A stretch of 64,000 nucleotides of DNA from Mesorhizobium carmichaelinearum (GTDB taxonomy: Bacteria; Pseudomonadota; Alphaproteobacteria; Rhizobiales; Rhizobiaceae): the NCBI RefSeq assembly GCF_900199455.1, contig NZ_FZQR01000008.1:62001-126000 (forward strand), read 5' to 3'. Position numbers and translations under genes: made by a program. Below the pieces are notes generated by a model, which did not search any database, was not told the origin of the DNA, and saw only the letters and a list, made by a program, of their open reading frames with translations. Shown in pieces: positions 17,781 through 26,089 of this stretch. Each line of letters opens with the position of its first letter. Within the stretch, counting starts at the first letter, position 1.

Positions 17781-17795
17781 GTACCTTTTTTGTTC
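17781..17795. promoter_or_regulatory. Candidate LexA (SOS) box, recA-proximal
   Basis: GTACCTTTTTTGTTC differs by one base from the alphaproteobacterial LexA direct repeat GTTC-N7-GTTC and has the usual T-rich spacer. It lies 59 bases upstream of the recA start codon. Confidence 0.65.
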
Positions 17796-17846
17796 TCGTT
17801 TGGCAAGAGGGATCAAATATCTGAAAAACAAGTCATATCCGGATTT

Positions 17847-17861
17847 GTTCTTTTTTCGTAC
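17847..17861. promoter_or_regulatory. Candidate LexA (SOS) box, recA-distal
   Basis: GTTCTTTTTTCGTAC also differs by one base from GTTC-N7-GTTC. It lies 125 bases upstream of recA, 66 bases from the first site (about six helical turns). Confidence 0.55.
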
Positions 17862-18003
17862 CAAGAGATCGAACAGGAATGCACCCCGCATTGGGCCAGA
17901 CTGCTCGATTGTATCGATCCCCCGAATCGCCATCTTGCTGGCGAAGGTCTACGACGCAGTCTAGCGCTTGTGCAGTTGCAATAACAAAGGGCATATCGCC
18001 GGC

Positions 18004-18948
18004 ATGGTGAAATCCATAGAGATACTGGCCGTGGGCGGCGCCCATATCGACCGGCGCGGCCAGGTGTCCGGCGCTTATGTGCCGGCCGCGTCCAATCCCG
18101 GCACGATGCGCGAGGATGTCGGCGGTGGCGTGTTCAACGCGCTGCGCAGCACGGTGCGGCGCGGCGTCTCGGCTTCACTGCTTTCGATGCGGGGCGGCGA
18201 TGCGGCGGGTGATACCGTTTCCCGCGCTATCGCCGAGGCTGGGATCGCCGATCTGTCGGCGGTCTTCCTCGACCGCACGACACCGAGTTACACGGCGCTG
18301 ATCGATCGCGAGGGCGAGTTGATCGTCGGCTTTGCCGACATGGCGCTCTACGACCTGGCATTCCCCAAGCAGATGAGGCGCTCCAAGGTCCGCGAGGCGG
18401 TCGCCGCCGCCGATGCCGTCCTGTGTGACGCCAATCTGCCATCTTCGGCACTGGAACGGCTGGTTTCGCTTGCCGCCGGCAAGCCGGTCTATGCCATTGC
18501 CATTTCGCCGGCCAAGGTGGTGCGGCTGATACCGGTGCTCGGCGCGCTGGCGCTGGTTTTCATGAACCGGCGCGAGGCCGTCGCGCTGGCCGGCGTCCAT
18601 GCAGATGCCGCCGAGCGGGATGTCATCGATGGGTTGCGATGCAGCGGCCTCGCCAGCGGCATCGTCACGGCAGGCAGCGCGCCGGTGCTGGGCTTCGATG
18701 AAACGGGCGCTTTTTCGATCCTGCCGCCTGCCCCCAGAAGAATCGCCGACGTCACCGGCGCCGGCGATGCGCTGGCGGGCGCAACGATCGCGGGCTTGTT
18801 GCGCGGGCTGCCCCTGCGCCAGGCCTTGCGCGAAGGCGTTGCAGCGGCGACGCTGGCCATCGAAAGCGCCGACGCCGTTCCCGATTTCACCGCTGCGGCC
18901 TTTGCGGATGCTCTGGCTCTTGTGCCGGATGCCAGGGAAGTGGCATGA
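18004..18948 (+). CDS. psuK: PfkB family kinase, probable pseudouridine kinase
   Basis: This encodes 314 residues from the ATG at 18004. The ribokinase-fold signatures are an N-terminal GG motif (EDVGGGVFNALRSTVRRG) and the C-terminal PfkB signature DVTGAGDALAGA at about 249-260, with the catalytic base Asp255. PfkB kinases have many substrates, but this gene sits 75 bases upstream of a pseudouridine-5'-phosphate glycosidase gene, the standard psuK-psuG arrangement. It should therefore phosphorylate pseudouridine at the 5' position. It is divergent from recA across a 281-base gap. Confidence 0.85.
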   Translation: MVKSIEILAVGGAHIDRRGQVSGAYVPAASNPGTMREDVGGGVFNALRSTVRRGVSASLLSMRGGDAAGDTVSRAIAEAGIADLSAVFLDRTTPSYTALIDREGELIVGFADMALYDLAFPKQMRRSKVREAVAAADAVLCDANLPSSALERLVSLAAGKPVYAIAISPAKVVRLIPVLGALALVFMNRREAVALAGVHADAAERDVIDGLRCSGLASGIVTAGSAPVLGFDETGAFSILPPAPRRIADVTGAGDALAGATIAGLLRGLPLRQALREGVAAATLAIESADAVPDFTAAAFADALALVPDAREVA

Positions 18949-19023
18949 GACCGGCAAATTTGTAGCGCCGCAGTGTTGCCGAGCGTCCCGATGGACGCGC
19001 CGCACTCCGGATTGGAGATCCAA

Positions 19024-19941
19024 ATGACCCCAGAAACCGCCCGACCCTTCATCGACATTCACTCACCTGTGGCTCAAGCCTTGGCGGTTGGCCGGCCGGT
19101 GGTGGCGTTGGAAAGCACCATCATCACCCATGGCATGCCCTACCCCGACAATGGCGCCATGGCGGCGAATGTCGAGAACATCATCAGCGACGGCGGCGCC
19201 GTACCGGCGACGATCGCCGTGGTTGGCGGCCGCATCAAGATCGGCCTGTCCGACGGCGAGCGGGAGTCGCTGGCCATGACCGGCGACGCCATGAAGCTGT
19301 CGCGCGCCGACCTCGGCTTCGCCGTGGCGCAAGGCCGCACCGGCGGCACAACGGTCGCCGCCACGATGATCGCTGCGCATATGGTCGGAATAAAAGTGTT
19401 CGCCACTGGCGGCATCGGCGGCGTGCACAAAGGCGCGGAAAAGAGCTTTGACATCTCGGCCGACCTCGACGAGCTGGCGCGTACTCCGGTTATCGTCGTC
19501 TCGGCGGGCGCCAAGGCGATCCTCGATATCGAAAAGACGCTGGAGGTTCTGGAAACACGCGGTGTGCCGGTGGTCGGCCGTGGTTGCGAGACCATGCCGG
19601 CCTTCTGGTCGCGGCAGTCGCCGTTCCGCGCGCCGCTGACCTTGCACAGGCCTGAAGAGATCGCGCATTTCTATCAGACCAGGGTTGCGCTGGGGCTCGG
19701 CGGCGGTGTGCTGGTCGCCAATCCGGTGCCGGAAAACCACGAAATTCCGGCTGAGGAGATGGCGGGCTACATCGAAGCAGCGCAAAAGGCCGCCGAGGCT
19801 CTGCACGTGACCGGCAAGGCGGTGACGCCGTTCCTGCTGGGAAAAATCCTCGAACTCACCGGCGGCCGCAGCCTCAAGACCAACATTGCGCTGGTCGAAA
19901 ACAATGCGCGGCTGGCGGCGGAGATCGCGAAGGCGCTGTAG
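19024..19941 (+). CDS. psuG: Pseudouridine-5'-phosphate glycosidase
   Basis: This encodes 305 residues. The start is the ATG at 19024, preceded by GGAG. Family motifs are VVALESTIITHGMPYPDN (about 26-43), GRTGGTTVAATMIAAHMVGI, FATGGIGGVHKGAE and VVSAGAKAILDIEKTLE, the last holding the lysine region of the active site. The enzyme splits pseudouridine 5'-phosphate into uracil and ribose 5-phosphate in the cytoplasm, completing catabolism begun by the upstream kinase. A REP-like palindromic region follows the stop. Confidence 0.95.
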   Translation: MTPETARPFIDIHSPVAQALAVGRPVVALESTIITHGMPYPDNGAMAANVENIISDGGAVPATIAVVGGRIKIGLSDGERESLAMTGDAMKLSRADLGFAVAQGRTGGTTVAATMIAAHMVGIKVFATGGIGGVHKGAEKSFDISADLDELARTPVIVVSAGAKAILDIEKTLEVLETRGVPVVGRGCETMPAFWSRQSPFRAPLTLHRPEEIAHFYQTRVALGLGGGVLVANPVPENHEIPAEEMAGYIEAAQKAAEALHVTGKAVTPFLLGKILELTGGRSLKTNIALVENNARLAAEIAKAL

Positions 19942-19957
19942 GCTCGCGCGGCAAGGC

Positions 19958-20105
19958 CCCCTCACCCGGATTGCCAAGACCGAATTGCAAAGGGCAATTC
20001 GGGGCAATCCGACCTCTCCCCGAGGGGAGAGGAGGGAGCCGGCGATGATGCTCGTCTCTTCTCCCCTCGGGGAGAAGGTGGCCGCGAAGCGGTCGGATGA
20101 GGGAG
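19958..20105. repeat. REP-like palindromic intergenic element
   Basis: Downstream of psuG, CCCTCACCCGGATTG, CGACCTCTCCCCGAGGGGAG, TCTCCCCTCGGGGAGAAGG and TCGGATGAGGG form nested inverted repeats. The outer arms are CCCTC(A)/(T)GAGGG; the inner ones are the palindromes CTCCCCGAGGGGAG and TCCCCTCGGGGA. This type of element is common between genes in Mesorhizobium and relatives. It sits between two convergent genes and may act as terminator or mRNA stabiliser. Confidence 0.75.
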
Positions 20106-20126
20106 CGGCCTCGCGCTCGCGGGAAT

Positions 20127-20450
20127 CTACTTGCCTGCGCGCCGCCCCGCCTCATAGGCGCGGCGTGCCCAGACCGTCATCTCGTCGGGATCGTCGAACG
20201 CGTTGTCGGGAATGCTCCAATAGGGCATGGCGACCAGCTTGCCGTGGCGCGATCCGGTGTAGGACCATTGCCGGCAGCCCGCGGCCTCGAAATCGGGCGC
20301 GCTTTGCTCGTCGGCCTTCAGCAGCAATTCGCCGCGTAGGACGATGGCGACGATGACGCCGTCGAAATAGATGCCCTTGCCGCCGAACAGCCGGCGGACG
20401 CTGACCGGGCCCAACCCTTCGAACAGTTCGGCGATGCGTTCATTGTCCAT
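20127..20450 (-). CDS. TfoX/Sxy N-terminal domain protein
   Basis: This encodes 107 residues. The sequence LFEGLGPVSVRRLFGGKGIY near the N-terminus, then LLLKADEQSAPDFEAAGC and MPYWSIPDNAFDDPDEM, is the TfoX N-terminal domain. The C-terminal TfoX domain of competence regulators is absent, as in most rhizobial members, whose function is unknown. It is cytoplasmic and divergent from the GFA gene. Confidence 0.9.
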   Translation of the reverse strand: MDNERIAELFEGLGPVSVRRLFGGKGIYFDGVIVAIVLRGELLLKADEQSAPDFEAAGCRQWSYTGSRHGKLVAMPYWSIPDNAFDDPDEMTVWARRAYEAGRRAGK

Positions 20451-20540
20451 GCCGCGATCATGTCACCGGCATTTGACATTGTCATCGCGTGGCCAAGATC
20501 ATGCTGACAGGTTGAGAACATTTCCGTCGGAGTTTTTTTC

Positions 20541-21038
20541 ATGCCGCTTCTGCTCAAGGGATCCTGCCGCTGCAACGCCGTGCGTTTCGAGGTGGAAAGC
20601 CACACGCCGGTGCCGTTCATGCTGTGCTACTGCTCGATCTGCCGGAAGCAGCAAGGCGGCGGCGGTTTCGCCATCAATCTCGGTGCCGACTACGAGACGT
20701 TGAACATCAGGGGCAAGAGGAACCTTGGCGTCTACCGCGCCGAGATCGAGGACGACGAGCATCCCCATTGCGAGGTCTCGACCGGCGAGCGCAATTTCTG
20801 CCGCAAATGCGGATCGGCGCTCTGGCTTTACGACCCGACATGGCCGGAGCTGGTGCATCCCTTCGCCTCGGCGATCGACAGCGAGCTGCCGAAACCACCT
20901 GAAAAGGTGCATCTGATGCTGAAATACAAGGCGAACTGGGTCGAACCCGATATCGGCAAGGGCGACAAGACGTTCGACGTCTACCCCGAAGAATCGATAG
21001 CGGACTGGCATAAACGGATGGGCATGTGGGTAGAGTGA
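20541..21038 (+). CDS. GFA/CENP-V family zinc protein
   Basis: This encodes 165 residues with the glutathione-dependent formaldehyde-activating (GFA) fold. Cys9 and Cys11 (GSCRCNAV), Cys29, Cys31 and Cys34 (CYCSICRKQ) and a later CRKCGSALW pair are the usual zinc ligands. Proteins of this family were named for adding glutathione to formaldehyde, although that activity is disputed for many members. It is cytoplasmic. The gene stands alone between TfoX-N and a GNAT remnant. Confidence 0.88.
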   Translation: MPLLLKGSCRCNAVRFEVESHTPVPFMLCYCSICRKQQGGGGFAINLGADYETLNIRGKRNLGVYRAEIEDDEHPHCEVSTGERNFCRKCGSALWLYDPTWPELVHPFASAIDSELPKPPEKVHLMLKYKANWVEPDIGKGDKTFDVYPEESIADWHKRMGMWVE

Positions 21039-21073
21039 GCCGGCATCGACGCGGACGAACTTAGCCTTGCAGC

Positions 21074-21569
21074 TCAGTCTGCGTCGTTGGCCAAGGCCGC
21101 GAGCGCATCGCCGCTCAGCCGAAAGAAAACCTTCTCCGGCTGCCGCGTGCCGCCAAGACCGTCATAGAAAGCCAGCAGCCGCTGGTTTTCGCCATCGGCT
21201 GTCCCAGTCGACACGGCCATGGCCGCGCTGCAGGGCGGTACGCGCCAGCGCCTGTATGAGCAGGCGGCCGGCGCCGCTGCCGCGATGGGCTTGCGAGACG
21301 AACAGCTCCTTCAGGAAGAATCCGGTGCGCAGGCCAGGTCCGGGATAGATCGTCGAGCAGATGGCGAAACCGATGATCCTGTCCGTTTCGGCGACCAGGA
21401 TCTCCACGCCCGGCGGCAGACCGGCAAGGTCGGCAAGGATGGTCTCGGGCGGCGGACATGGCACCCGATAGTGCCGCTGCATCTCCTCAAACAGATGCGC
21501 CAATGCGGCATTGTCAGCGCTGACATGCTGCCGGACTGATATCGCGACGGTCACGTTTTCAGCGGCCAT
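21074..21569 (-). pseudogene. GNAT N-acetyltransferase with an apparent frameshift
   Basis: From the ATG at 21569 (MAAENVTVAISVRQHVSADN) the frame encodes a good GNAT domain, including the acetyl-CoA loop SQAHRGSGAGRLLIQALART. At about 21199-21204 the frame breaks. The original frame ends early as RWRKPAAAGFL at 21162, while another minus-strand frame resumes with ADGENQRLLAFYDGLGG and ends KVFFRLSGDALAALANDAD at 21074. The second part is the expected GNAT C-terminus (N-x-x-x-x-x-FY-x-x-LG). So one base is lost or two are gained around the junction. This is either a recent pseudogene or a sequencing error. Substrate unknown. Confidence 0.8.
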
Positions 21570-21616
21570 CCGGTCACTGCTTCGGTGCGGTGTGGATTGA
21601 AAACCCAGCCTTGGGC

Positions 21617-21997
21617 TCAGGCCGAAGCGCGTGCCTCTGCCAGCGCCTTGAGATCGGCCGGCTTCAGTTCGACGGATTCGCCACAGCCACAGGCCGAACT
21701 CTGGTTCGGATTGTGGAAGGTGAAGCCGGTGCGCAGCGTCGTCTGCTCGAAATCCATCTCGGTGCCGAACAGGAAGAGGGCTGCCTCCGGCGCGACATAG
21801 ACATGGGCGCCGTCGCGCTCGATGTGGTCGTCCTTGGTGTTGGGCTCGGTCACCAGGTCGACCGTGTATTCCATGCCGGCGCAGCCGCCCTTTTTGATGC
21901 CGAGGCGAATGCCATGCGCGTTGTCGCGGGTGGCAACGATCTCGCGCACCCGGTCGGCGGCCTTTTCGGTCATCGTGATGACGGCGAAGCGTCCCAT
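21617..21997 (-). CDS. sufA: SufA-type iron-sulfur cluster assembly protein
   Basis: This encodes 126 residues of the A-type carrier family. The three conserved cysteines are Cys39 (KKGGCAGMEY), Cys103 and Cys105 (SACGCGES), which bind the cluster. It receives clusters from the SufBCD scaffold and passes them to target enzymes in the cytoplasm. It is the last gene of the suf operon, separated from sufT by 180 bases that hold a palindromic repeat. The ATG at 21997 starts the conserved domain; a longer frame exists but encodes no conserved sequence. Confidence 0.93.
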   Translation of the reverse strand: MGRFAVITMTEKAADRVREIVATRDNAHGIRLGIKKGGCAGMEYTVDLVTEPNTKDDHIERDGAHVYVAPEAALFLFGTEMDFEQTTLRTGFTFHNPNQSSACGCGESVELKPADLKALAEARASA

Positions 21998-22097
21998 TCT
22001 TTTTCCTCTTCCATTCCATGCAGGTTCAAGGCCTGCCGAATGATTCCTCACCTAAAATGGTGAAGTTTTACCACTGGCGCAAGTGTACCAGGCTCGA

Positions 22098-22180
22098 CCT
22101 AAAGCGTGACGCGCTTTAGGTTTTTGTTTTATGCATGTCGTTGCCCCAAAACCGAGGTCACTTTTGGGCGACATGCATTA
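22098..22180. repeat. Palindromic repeat between sufT and sufA
   Basis: Two hairpins lie in tandem. CCTAAAGCG/CGCTTTAGG (22098-22120) is followed by a T-rich run on the plus strand. A long imperfect palindrome has outer arms ATGCATGTCG/CGACATGCAT and inner arms CCCAAAA/TTTTGGG (22131-22178). It overlaps the TAA stop of sufT. It could terminate or attenuate transcription into sufA, or stabilise upstream mRNA. Confidence 0.7.
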
Positions 22181-22579
22181 GTACCAGCCCACCGCGACCT
22201 GCGCCTCTTCCGACATGCGGTCGGGCGACCAGGGCGGATCGAAGGTCATGTTGACCTCGACGCCAGAAACGCCTTCGACGGCACCGACGGCGTTCTCAAC
22301 CCAGCCCGGCATTTCGCCGGCAACGGGACAGCCGGGTGCGGTCAGCGTCATGTCGATCTTGACCGAGCGGTCGTCCTCGATGTCGATCTTGTAGACGAGG
22401 CCGAGCTCGTAGATGTCGGCCGGAATTTCCGGGTCGTAGACCGTCTTCAGCGCCGAGACGATGTCGTCGGTCAGCCGCGCCAGCTCGTCGGCGGGAATGG
22501 CCGAGGCGGAAACCACGGCGTTCGTAGCGGTGTCCGGAGTGGTCTCGGCAGCGATGCTCACATCATCCATGATCGTCAC
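22178..22579 (-). CDS. sufT: SufT / MIP18-like Fe-S assembly factor
   Basis: This encodes 133 residues with an Ala/Thr-rich N-terminus and a DUF59 (MIP18) domain from about 34. Motifs are TVYDPEIPADIYELGLVYKI and the conserved cysteine Cys84 in APGCPVAGEMPGW. SufT-type proteins help mature certain Fe-S proteins. The GTG at 22579 overlaps the sufS TGA by 3 bases; an ATG at 22570 is an alternative start. Position between sufS and sufA is the standard alphaproteobacterial arrangement. Confidence 0.9.
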   Translation of the reverse strand: MTIMDDVSIAAETTPDTATNAVVSASAIPADELARLTDDIVSALKTVYDPEIPADIYELGLVYKIDIEDDRSVKIDMTLTAPGCPVAGEMPGWVENAVGAVEGVSGVEVNMTFDPPWSPDRMSEEAQVAVGWY

Positions 22580-23817
22580 CCAAAAAACTTGCGCGCTTTT
22601 TCCAGCGCCTCGGCCAAAGCGTCGACTTCGGCCCTGGTATTATACATGCCGAACGATGCCCTGCATGTGGAGGTTACGCCAAAGCGTTTCAACAGCGGCT
22701 GGGCACAATGCGTGCCGGCCCGCACGGCAACGCCCTGCCTGTCTATCACCATCGACACGTCATGGGCATGAATGCCTTGCAATTCGAAGGAGATAATGGC
22801 GCCCTTGCCGGGTGCGTCACCGAAGATGCGCAGCGAGTTGATCGCGCGCAGCCGCTCATGCGCGTAGGTCTTGAGGTCTTCCTCATGCGCCGCGATGCGC
22901 TCGCGGCCGATCTTTTCCATGTACTCCAGCGCGGCACCGAGCCCGATCGCCTGGACGATCGGTGGCGTGCCGGCCTCGAAACGGTGCGGCGGCTCGTTGT
23001 AGGTGACGATGTCTTCCGTCACCTCCTCGATCATCTCGCCGCCGCCCATGAAGGGCCGCATGCCCTCGAGAATGTCCTTCTTGCCGTAGAGCACGCCGAT
23101 CCCCGAAGGGCCGTAGACCTTATGGCCGGTGAAGACGAAGAAATCGCAGTCGAGATCCTGCACGTCGATCGGCATGTGCACGGCGCTCTGGCTGCCGTCG
23201 ACCAGAACGGGAATTCCGCGCGCATGCGCGATACGCACGATCTCCTTGATCGGCGTCACCGTGCCCAGCGCATTCGACATCTGGGTGATGGCGACGAGCT
23301 TGGTGCGGTCGGTCAGCCGCTTCTCGAATTCCTCGATGTGGAACACGCCGAGATCGTCGACCGGCACCCAGACCAGTTTCGCGCCCTGCCGCTCGCGGAT
23401 GAAATGCCAGGGCACGATGTTGGAGTGGTGCTCCATGATCGACAGCACGATCTCGTCGCCCTCGCCGATATTGGGCATGCCATAGCCATAGGCGACTGTG
23501 TTGATCGCCGAGGTCGTATTCGAGGTGAAGACGATGTTGTCGGTGCTGGGTGCATTGAGGAAACGCCGCACCGTCTCGCGGGCCTTTTCATAGGCGTCGG
23601 TCGCGGCGTTGGACAGGAAATGCAGGCCGCGATGGACGTTGGCGTATTCCTGCGAATAGGCATGCTGAATCGTATCCAGCACCACCTGCGGCTTCTGCGC
23701 CGAGGCGCCATTGTCGAGATAGACCAACGGCTTGCTGTAGACTTCGCGCGACAGGATCGGGAAGTCGCGGCGGATCGCCTCGACGTCGTAGGGGGTGGTT
23801 TCGACTTTCTGGTCCAT
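22576..23817 (-). CDS. sufS: SufS cysteine desulfurase
   Basis: This is a 413-residue group II, PLP-dependent desulfurase that mobilises sulfur from cysteine for Fe-S clusters. It has YLDNGASAQKP near residue 33, HHSNIVPWHFI, the PLP lysine in FVFTGHKVYGPSGIGVLYG and the active cysteine in VRAGTHCAQPLLKRFG near the C-terminus. SufE is not in the window. It is downstream of sufD across a 189-base gap with two strong hairpins, so its expression may differ from sufBCD. Confidence 0.95.
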   Translation of the reverse strand: MDQKVETTPYDVEAIRRDFPILSREVYSKPLVYLDNGASAQKPQVVLDTIQHAYSQEYANVHRGLHFLSNAATDAYEKARETVRRFLNAPSTDNIVFTSNTTSAINTVAYGYGMPNIGEGDEIVLSIMEHHSNIVPWHFIRERQGAKLVWVPVDDLGVFHIEEFEKRLTDRTKLVAITQMSNALGTVTPIKEIVRIAHARGIPVLVDGSQSAVHMPIDVQDLDCDFFVFTGHKVYGPSGIGVLYGKKDILEGMRPFMGGGEMIEEVTEDIVTYNEPPHRFEAGTPPIVQAIGLGAALEYMEKIGRERIAAHEEDLKTYAHERLRAINSLRIFGDAPGKGAIISFELQGIHAHDVSMVIDRQGVAVRAGTHCAQPLLKRFGVTSTCRASFGMYNTRAEVDALAEALEKARKFFG

Positions 23818-23897
23818 CGTCTGTCTTTCGATACCCGAGCTCTGGCGTCAGCCGGCCCTTCGCTATGGCTCCCTGCCCTTCGGGCGTTCACGCCCTT

Positions 23898-23920
23898 CAA
23901 AAGGTCCACTGGACCTTTTG
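23898..23920. repeat. Perfect palindrome between sufD and sufS
   Basis: CAAAAGGTCCACTGGACCTTTTG is palindromic around its central C (11-bp arms). It lies within a palindrome-rich 189-base gap and may be part of a mobile intergenic repeat. In RNA it would fold into a tight hairpin between the two coding regions. Confidence 0.65.
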
Positions 23921-23960
23921 ATCCGCCCGAAGGCGGACCGAGCCTTCACCGTTCGTCGCT

Positions 23961-23986
23961 CAAAAAGCCAAATCGTTGGCTTTTTG
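23961..23986. terminator. Terminator-like hairpin after sufD
   Basis: CAAAAAGCCAA at 23961-23971 pairs with TTGGCTTTTTG at 23976-23986 around an ATCG loop; the arms supply T-runs on both strands. It lies 20 bases beyond the sufD stop and upstream of sufS, so it could reduce readthrough from sufBCD into sufS. Confidence 0.6.
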
Positions 23987-24006
23987 CCGGCTACGCCGAC
24001 CGCTCC

Positions 24007-25275
24007 TCACCCATGCGTCACAAACCAGTCGTCGAGTCTCGCTTCCAGCGCCTCGACAATCGTCTCGTCGTCCAGTTCCTCGATCACCTCGGCGACGAAA
24101 GCTTTGACCAGCAATCCCCGCGCGGTCTTCTCGTCGACACCGCGCGCCATCAGGTAGAACAGATGGTCGTGGTCGATCTCGGTGACCGTCGCACCGTGGC
24201 CGCAAACGACGTCGTCGGCGAAGATTTCGAGTTCTGGCTTGGTCGAGAACTCGCCATCGTCCGACAAAAGCAGCGTGTTGCACGCCATCTTGGCGTTGGT
24301 CTTCTGCGCATATTGGTGGACGTTGATGCGGCCCTGGAAGACGCCGCGCGCCTTGCCCGTCACCACATTGCGGACGACCTCGGTGGAGGTCGTATGCGGC
24401 ACGGCGTGGTCGAGCACCATGGTCACGTCGGAGTGGGTATCGCCAGCCAGAAGGTTGATGCCGCGCAGCTTGAAGTCGGCGCCTTCACCCGTCGTCCTGA
24501 CCATGATCTCCTGGCGAACAAGCTTGCCGCCGGCGTTCATGACGAACAGTGTCAGCTTCGCGTTCTTGCCGATATGGGCCTTGAACTGCGCCAGATGCGT
24601 CGCCGTCTCCGGCTGCTCCTGGACGATCAGCCACGTCACCTCGGCGCCTTCACCGAGCACGAGCTGGCTGACGGAACTGACCAGAGCGGCGCCCTCACCC
24701 GCCTGACGCTCGACGATGACCGCCTTGGCGCCGGCGCCAACGCGAACCGGCAGACGCACATGGGTCTGGCCGCCGGCCTGCACATTCTGTAGTTCGATCG
24801 GCTTTTCCAGTTCGACGCCGTCGGCGATATCGACAAAGTAGCCATCGGCGACGAAAGCCGTGTTCAGCGCACCGATCGCATCGTCGCTGCCATAGGAATC
24901 GAGGCCCGGCGCGATGCTGCCGTCGGTCAGCTTTTCCAACAGACGCTGGACGGTCACGCCCTCAATTGTCGGCACCTTCGCATCGGACTTGCCGTTCAGA
25001 ACCGGCAACACGGCGGAGCCTTCGACGATCGGAGCAAGAGCCTTGGCCATGGCAGCGGCATCGAAGTCCGGCACCACGTTCAACAGCCGGCGCAGGTCCG
25101 TATAGTGCCAGGATTCGATGCGCCGCGTCGGCAGGCCGTGCTTGATCGCCTCGATCGCGTCGTCGCGCTTCAGCATCACCGCGCCGTCGCCCGGCAGCAG
25201 CGACAACCGGTCGCCGAAGGCGTCGATCAACGCGGTTTCGGCCGGTGTCCGCTGCGGTTGTGTGTGCATATTCAT
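24007..25275 (-). CDS. sufD: SufD scaffold subunit
   Basis: This encodes 422 residues from the ATG at 25275, preceded by AAGG eight bases upstream; an ATG at 25299 is also possible. It has the right-handed parallel beta-helix of SufB/SufD proteins. The C-terminal region includes LLLSDDGEFSTKPELEIFAD and VVCGHGATVTEIDHDHLFYL, with the conserved Cys and His used at the SufB-SufD interface where clusters form. It works with SufB and the SufC ATPase in the cytoplasm. It follows sufC directly. Confidence 0.94.
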   Translation of the reverse strand: MNMHTQPQRTPAETALIDAFGDRLSLLPGDGAVMLKRDDAIEAIKHGLPTRRIESWHYTDLRRLLNVVPDFDAAAMAKALAPIVEGSAVLPVLNGKSDAKVPTIEGVTVQRLLEKLTDGSIAPGLDSYGSDDAIGALNTAFVADGYFVDIADGVELEKPIELQNVQAGGQTHVRLPVRVGAGAKAVIVERQAGEGAALVSSVSQLVLGEGAEVTWLIVQEQPETATHLAQFKAHIGKNAKLTLFVMNAGGKLVRQEIMVRTTGEGADFKLRGINLLAGDTHSDVTMVLDHAVPHTTSTEVVRNVVTGKARGVFQGRINVHQYAQKTNAKMACNTLLLSDDGEFSTKPELEIFADDVVCGHGATVTEIDHDHLFYLMARGVDEKTARGLLVKAFVAEVIEELDDETIVEALEARLDDWFVTHG

Positions 25276-25300
25276 CAGTTTGACCTTGCCTTCTGGCATC

Positions 25301-26062
25301 TCACGCGGCTTCGCCGATCACGCCGGCATAGCCATTGGCTTCGAGGTCGAGCGCCAGCGACTTGTCGCCGGACTTGATGACCTGGCCCTTGTAGAGCACG
25401 TGCACACTATCGGGCACGATGTGCTCGAGCAGCCGCTGGTAGTGGGTGATGACCAGGAACGCCCGGTCCGGTGCGCGCAGCGCGTTGACGCCGTCGGAAA
25501 CGATCTTCAGCGCATCGATGTCGAGGCCGGAATCGGTCTCGTCGAGCACGCAGAGCTTCGGCTCCAAAAGCTTCATCTGCAGGATCTCGGCACGCTTCTT
25601 CTCGCCGCCGGAGAAGCCGACATTGAGCGGCCGCTTCAGCATTGCCATGTCCATGCTGAGCGAAGCTGCGGCTTCCTTCACGCGCTTCAGGAATTCCGGG
25701 ATCTTCAGCGGCTCCTCGCCGCGCGCCTTGCGCTGCTCGTTCATCGCCACCTTCAGGAATTCCATCGTCGCCACGCCCGGTATCTCCATCGGGTACTGGA
25801 AGGCGAGGAAGATGCCTGACGTCGCGCGCTCGGCCGGATCCATTTCGAGGATCGACTGGCCGTTGTAGAGGATGTCGCCTTCGGTGACCTCATAGTCCTC
25901 ACGGCCAGCAAGGATGTATGACAGCGTCGACTTGCCGGAGCCGTTCGGCCCCATGATCGCGGCGACCTCGCCGGCTTTCACCGTCAGGTTCAGGCCGCGG
26001 ATGATTTCGGTGCCGTCATCGACGATGCGGGCATGGAGGTTTCTGATTTCAAGCATTTCCAT
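25301..26062 (-). CDS. sufC: SufC ATPase
   Basis: This is a 253-residue ABC-type ATPase without membrane partners. Walker A is GPNGSGKST (about 39-47), the signature is FSGGEKKRAEILQM and Walker B is CVLDETDSGLDIDAL, the SufC-specific form. It binds SufB and SufD and drives the conformational change needed to build a cluster. It lies between the 65-residue membrane ORF and sufD. The start may be either ATG of MEM (26062 or 26056). Confidence 0.96.
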   Translation of the reverse strand: MEMLEIRNLHARIVDDGTEIIRGLNLTVKAGEVAAIMGPNGSGKSTLSYILAGREDYEVTEGDILYNGQSILEMDPAERATSGIFLAFQYPMEIPGVATMEFLKVAMNEQRKARGEEPLKIPEFLKRVKEAAASLSMDMAMLKRPLNVGFSGGEKKRAEILQMKLLEPKLCVLDETDSGLDIDALKIVSDGVNALRAPDRAFLVITHYQRLLEHIVPDSVHVLYKGQVIKSGDKSLALDLEANGYAGVIGEAA

Positions 26063-26089
26063 TCGTCCTATCAGTAGCCGTCTGCCTGG

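Noticed and set aside
23818..24006. Small gene or insertion sequence remnant between sufD and sufS
   Set aside because: Only palindromes are visible; no transposase fragment, target duplication or coding frame.
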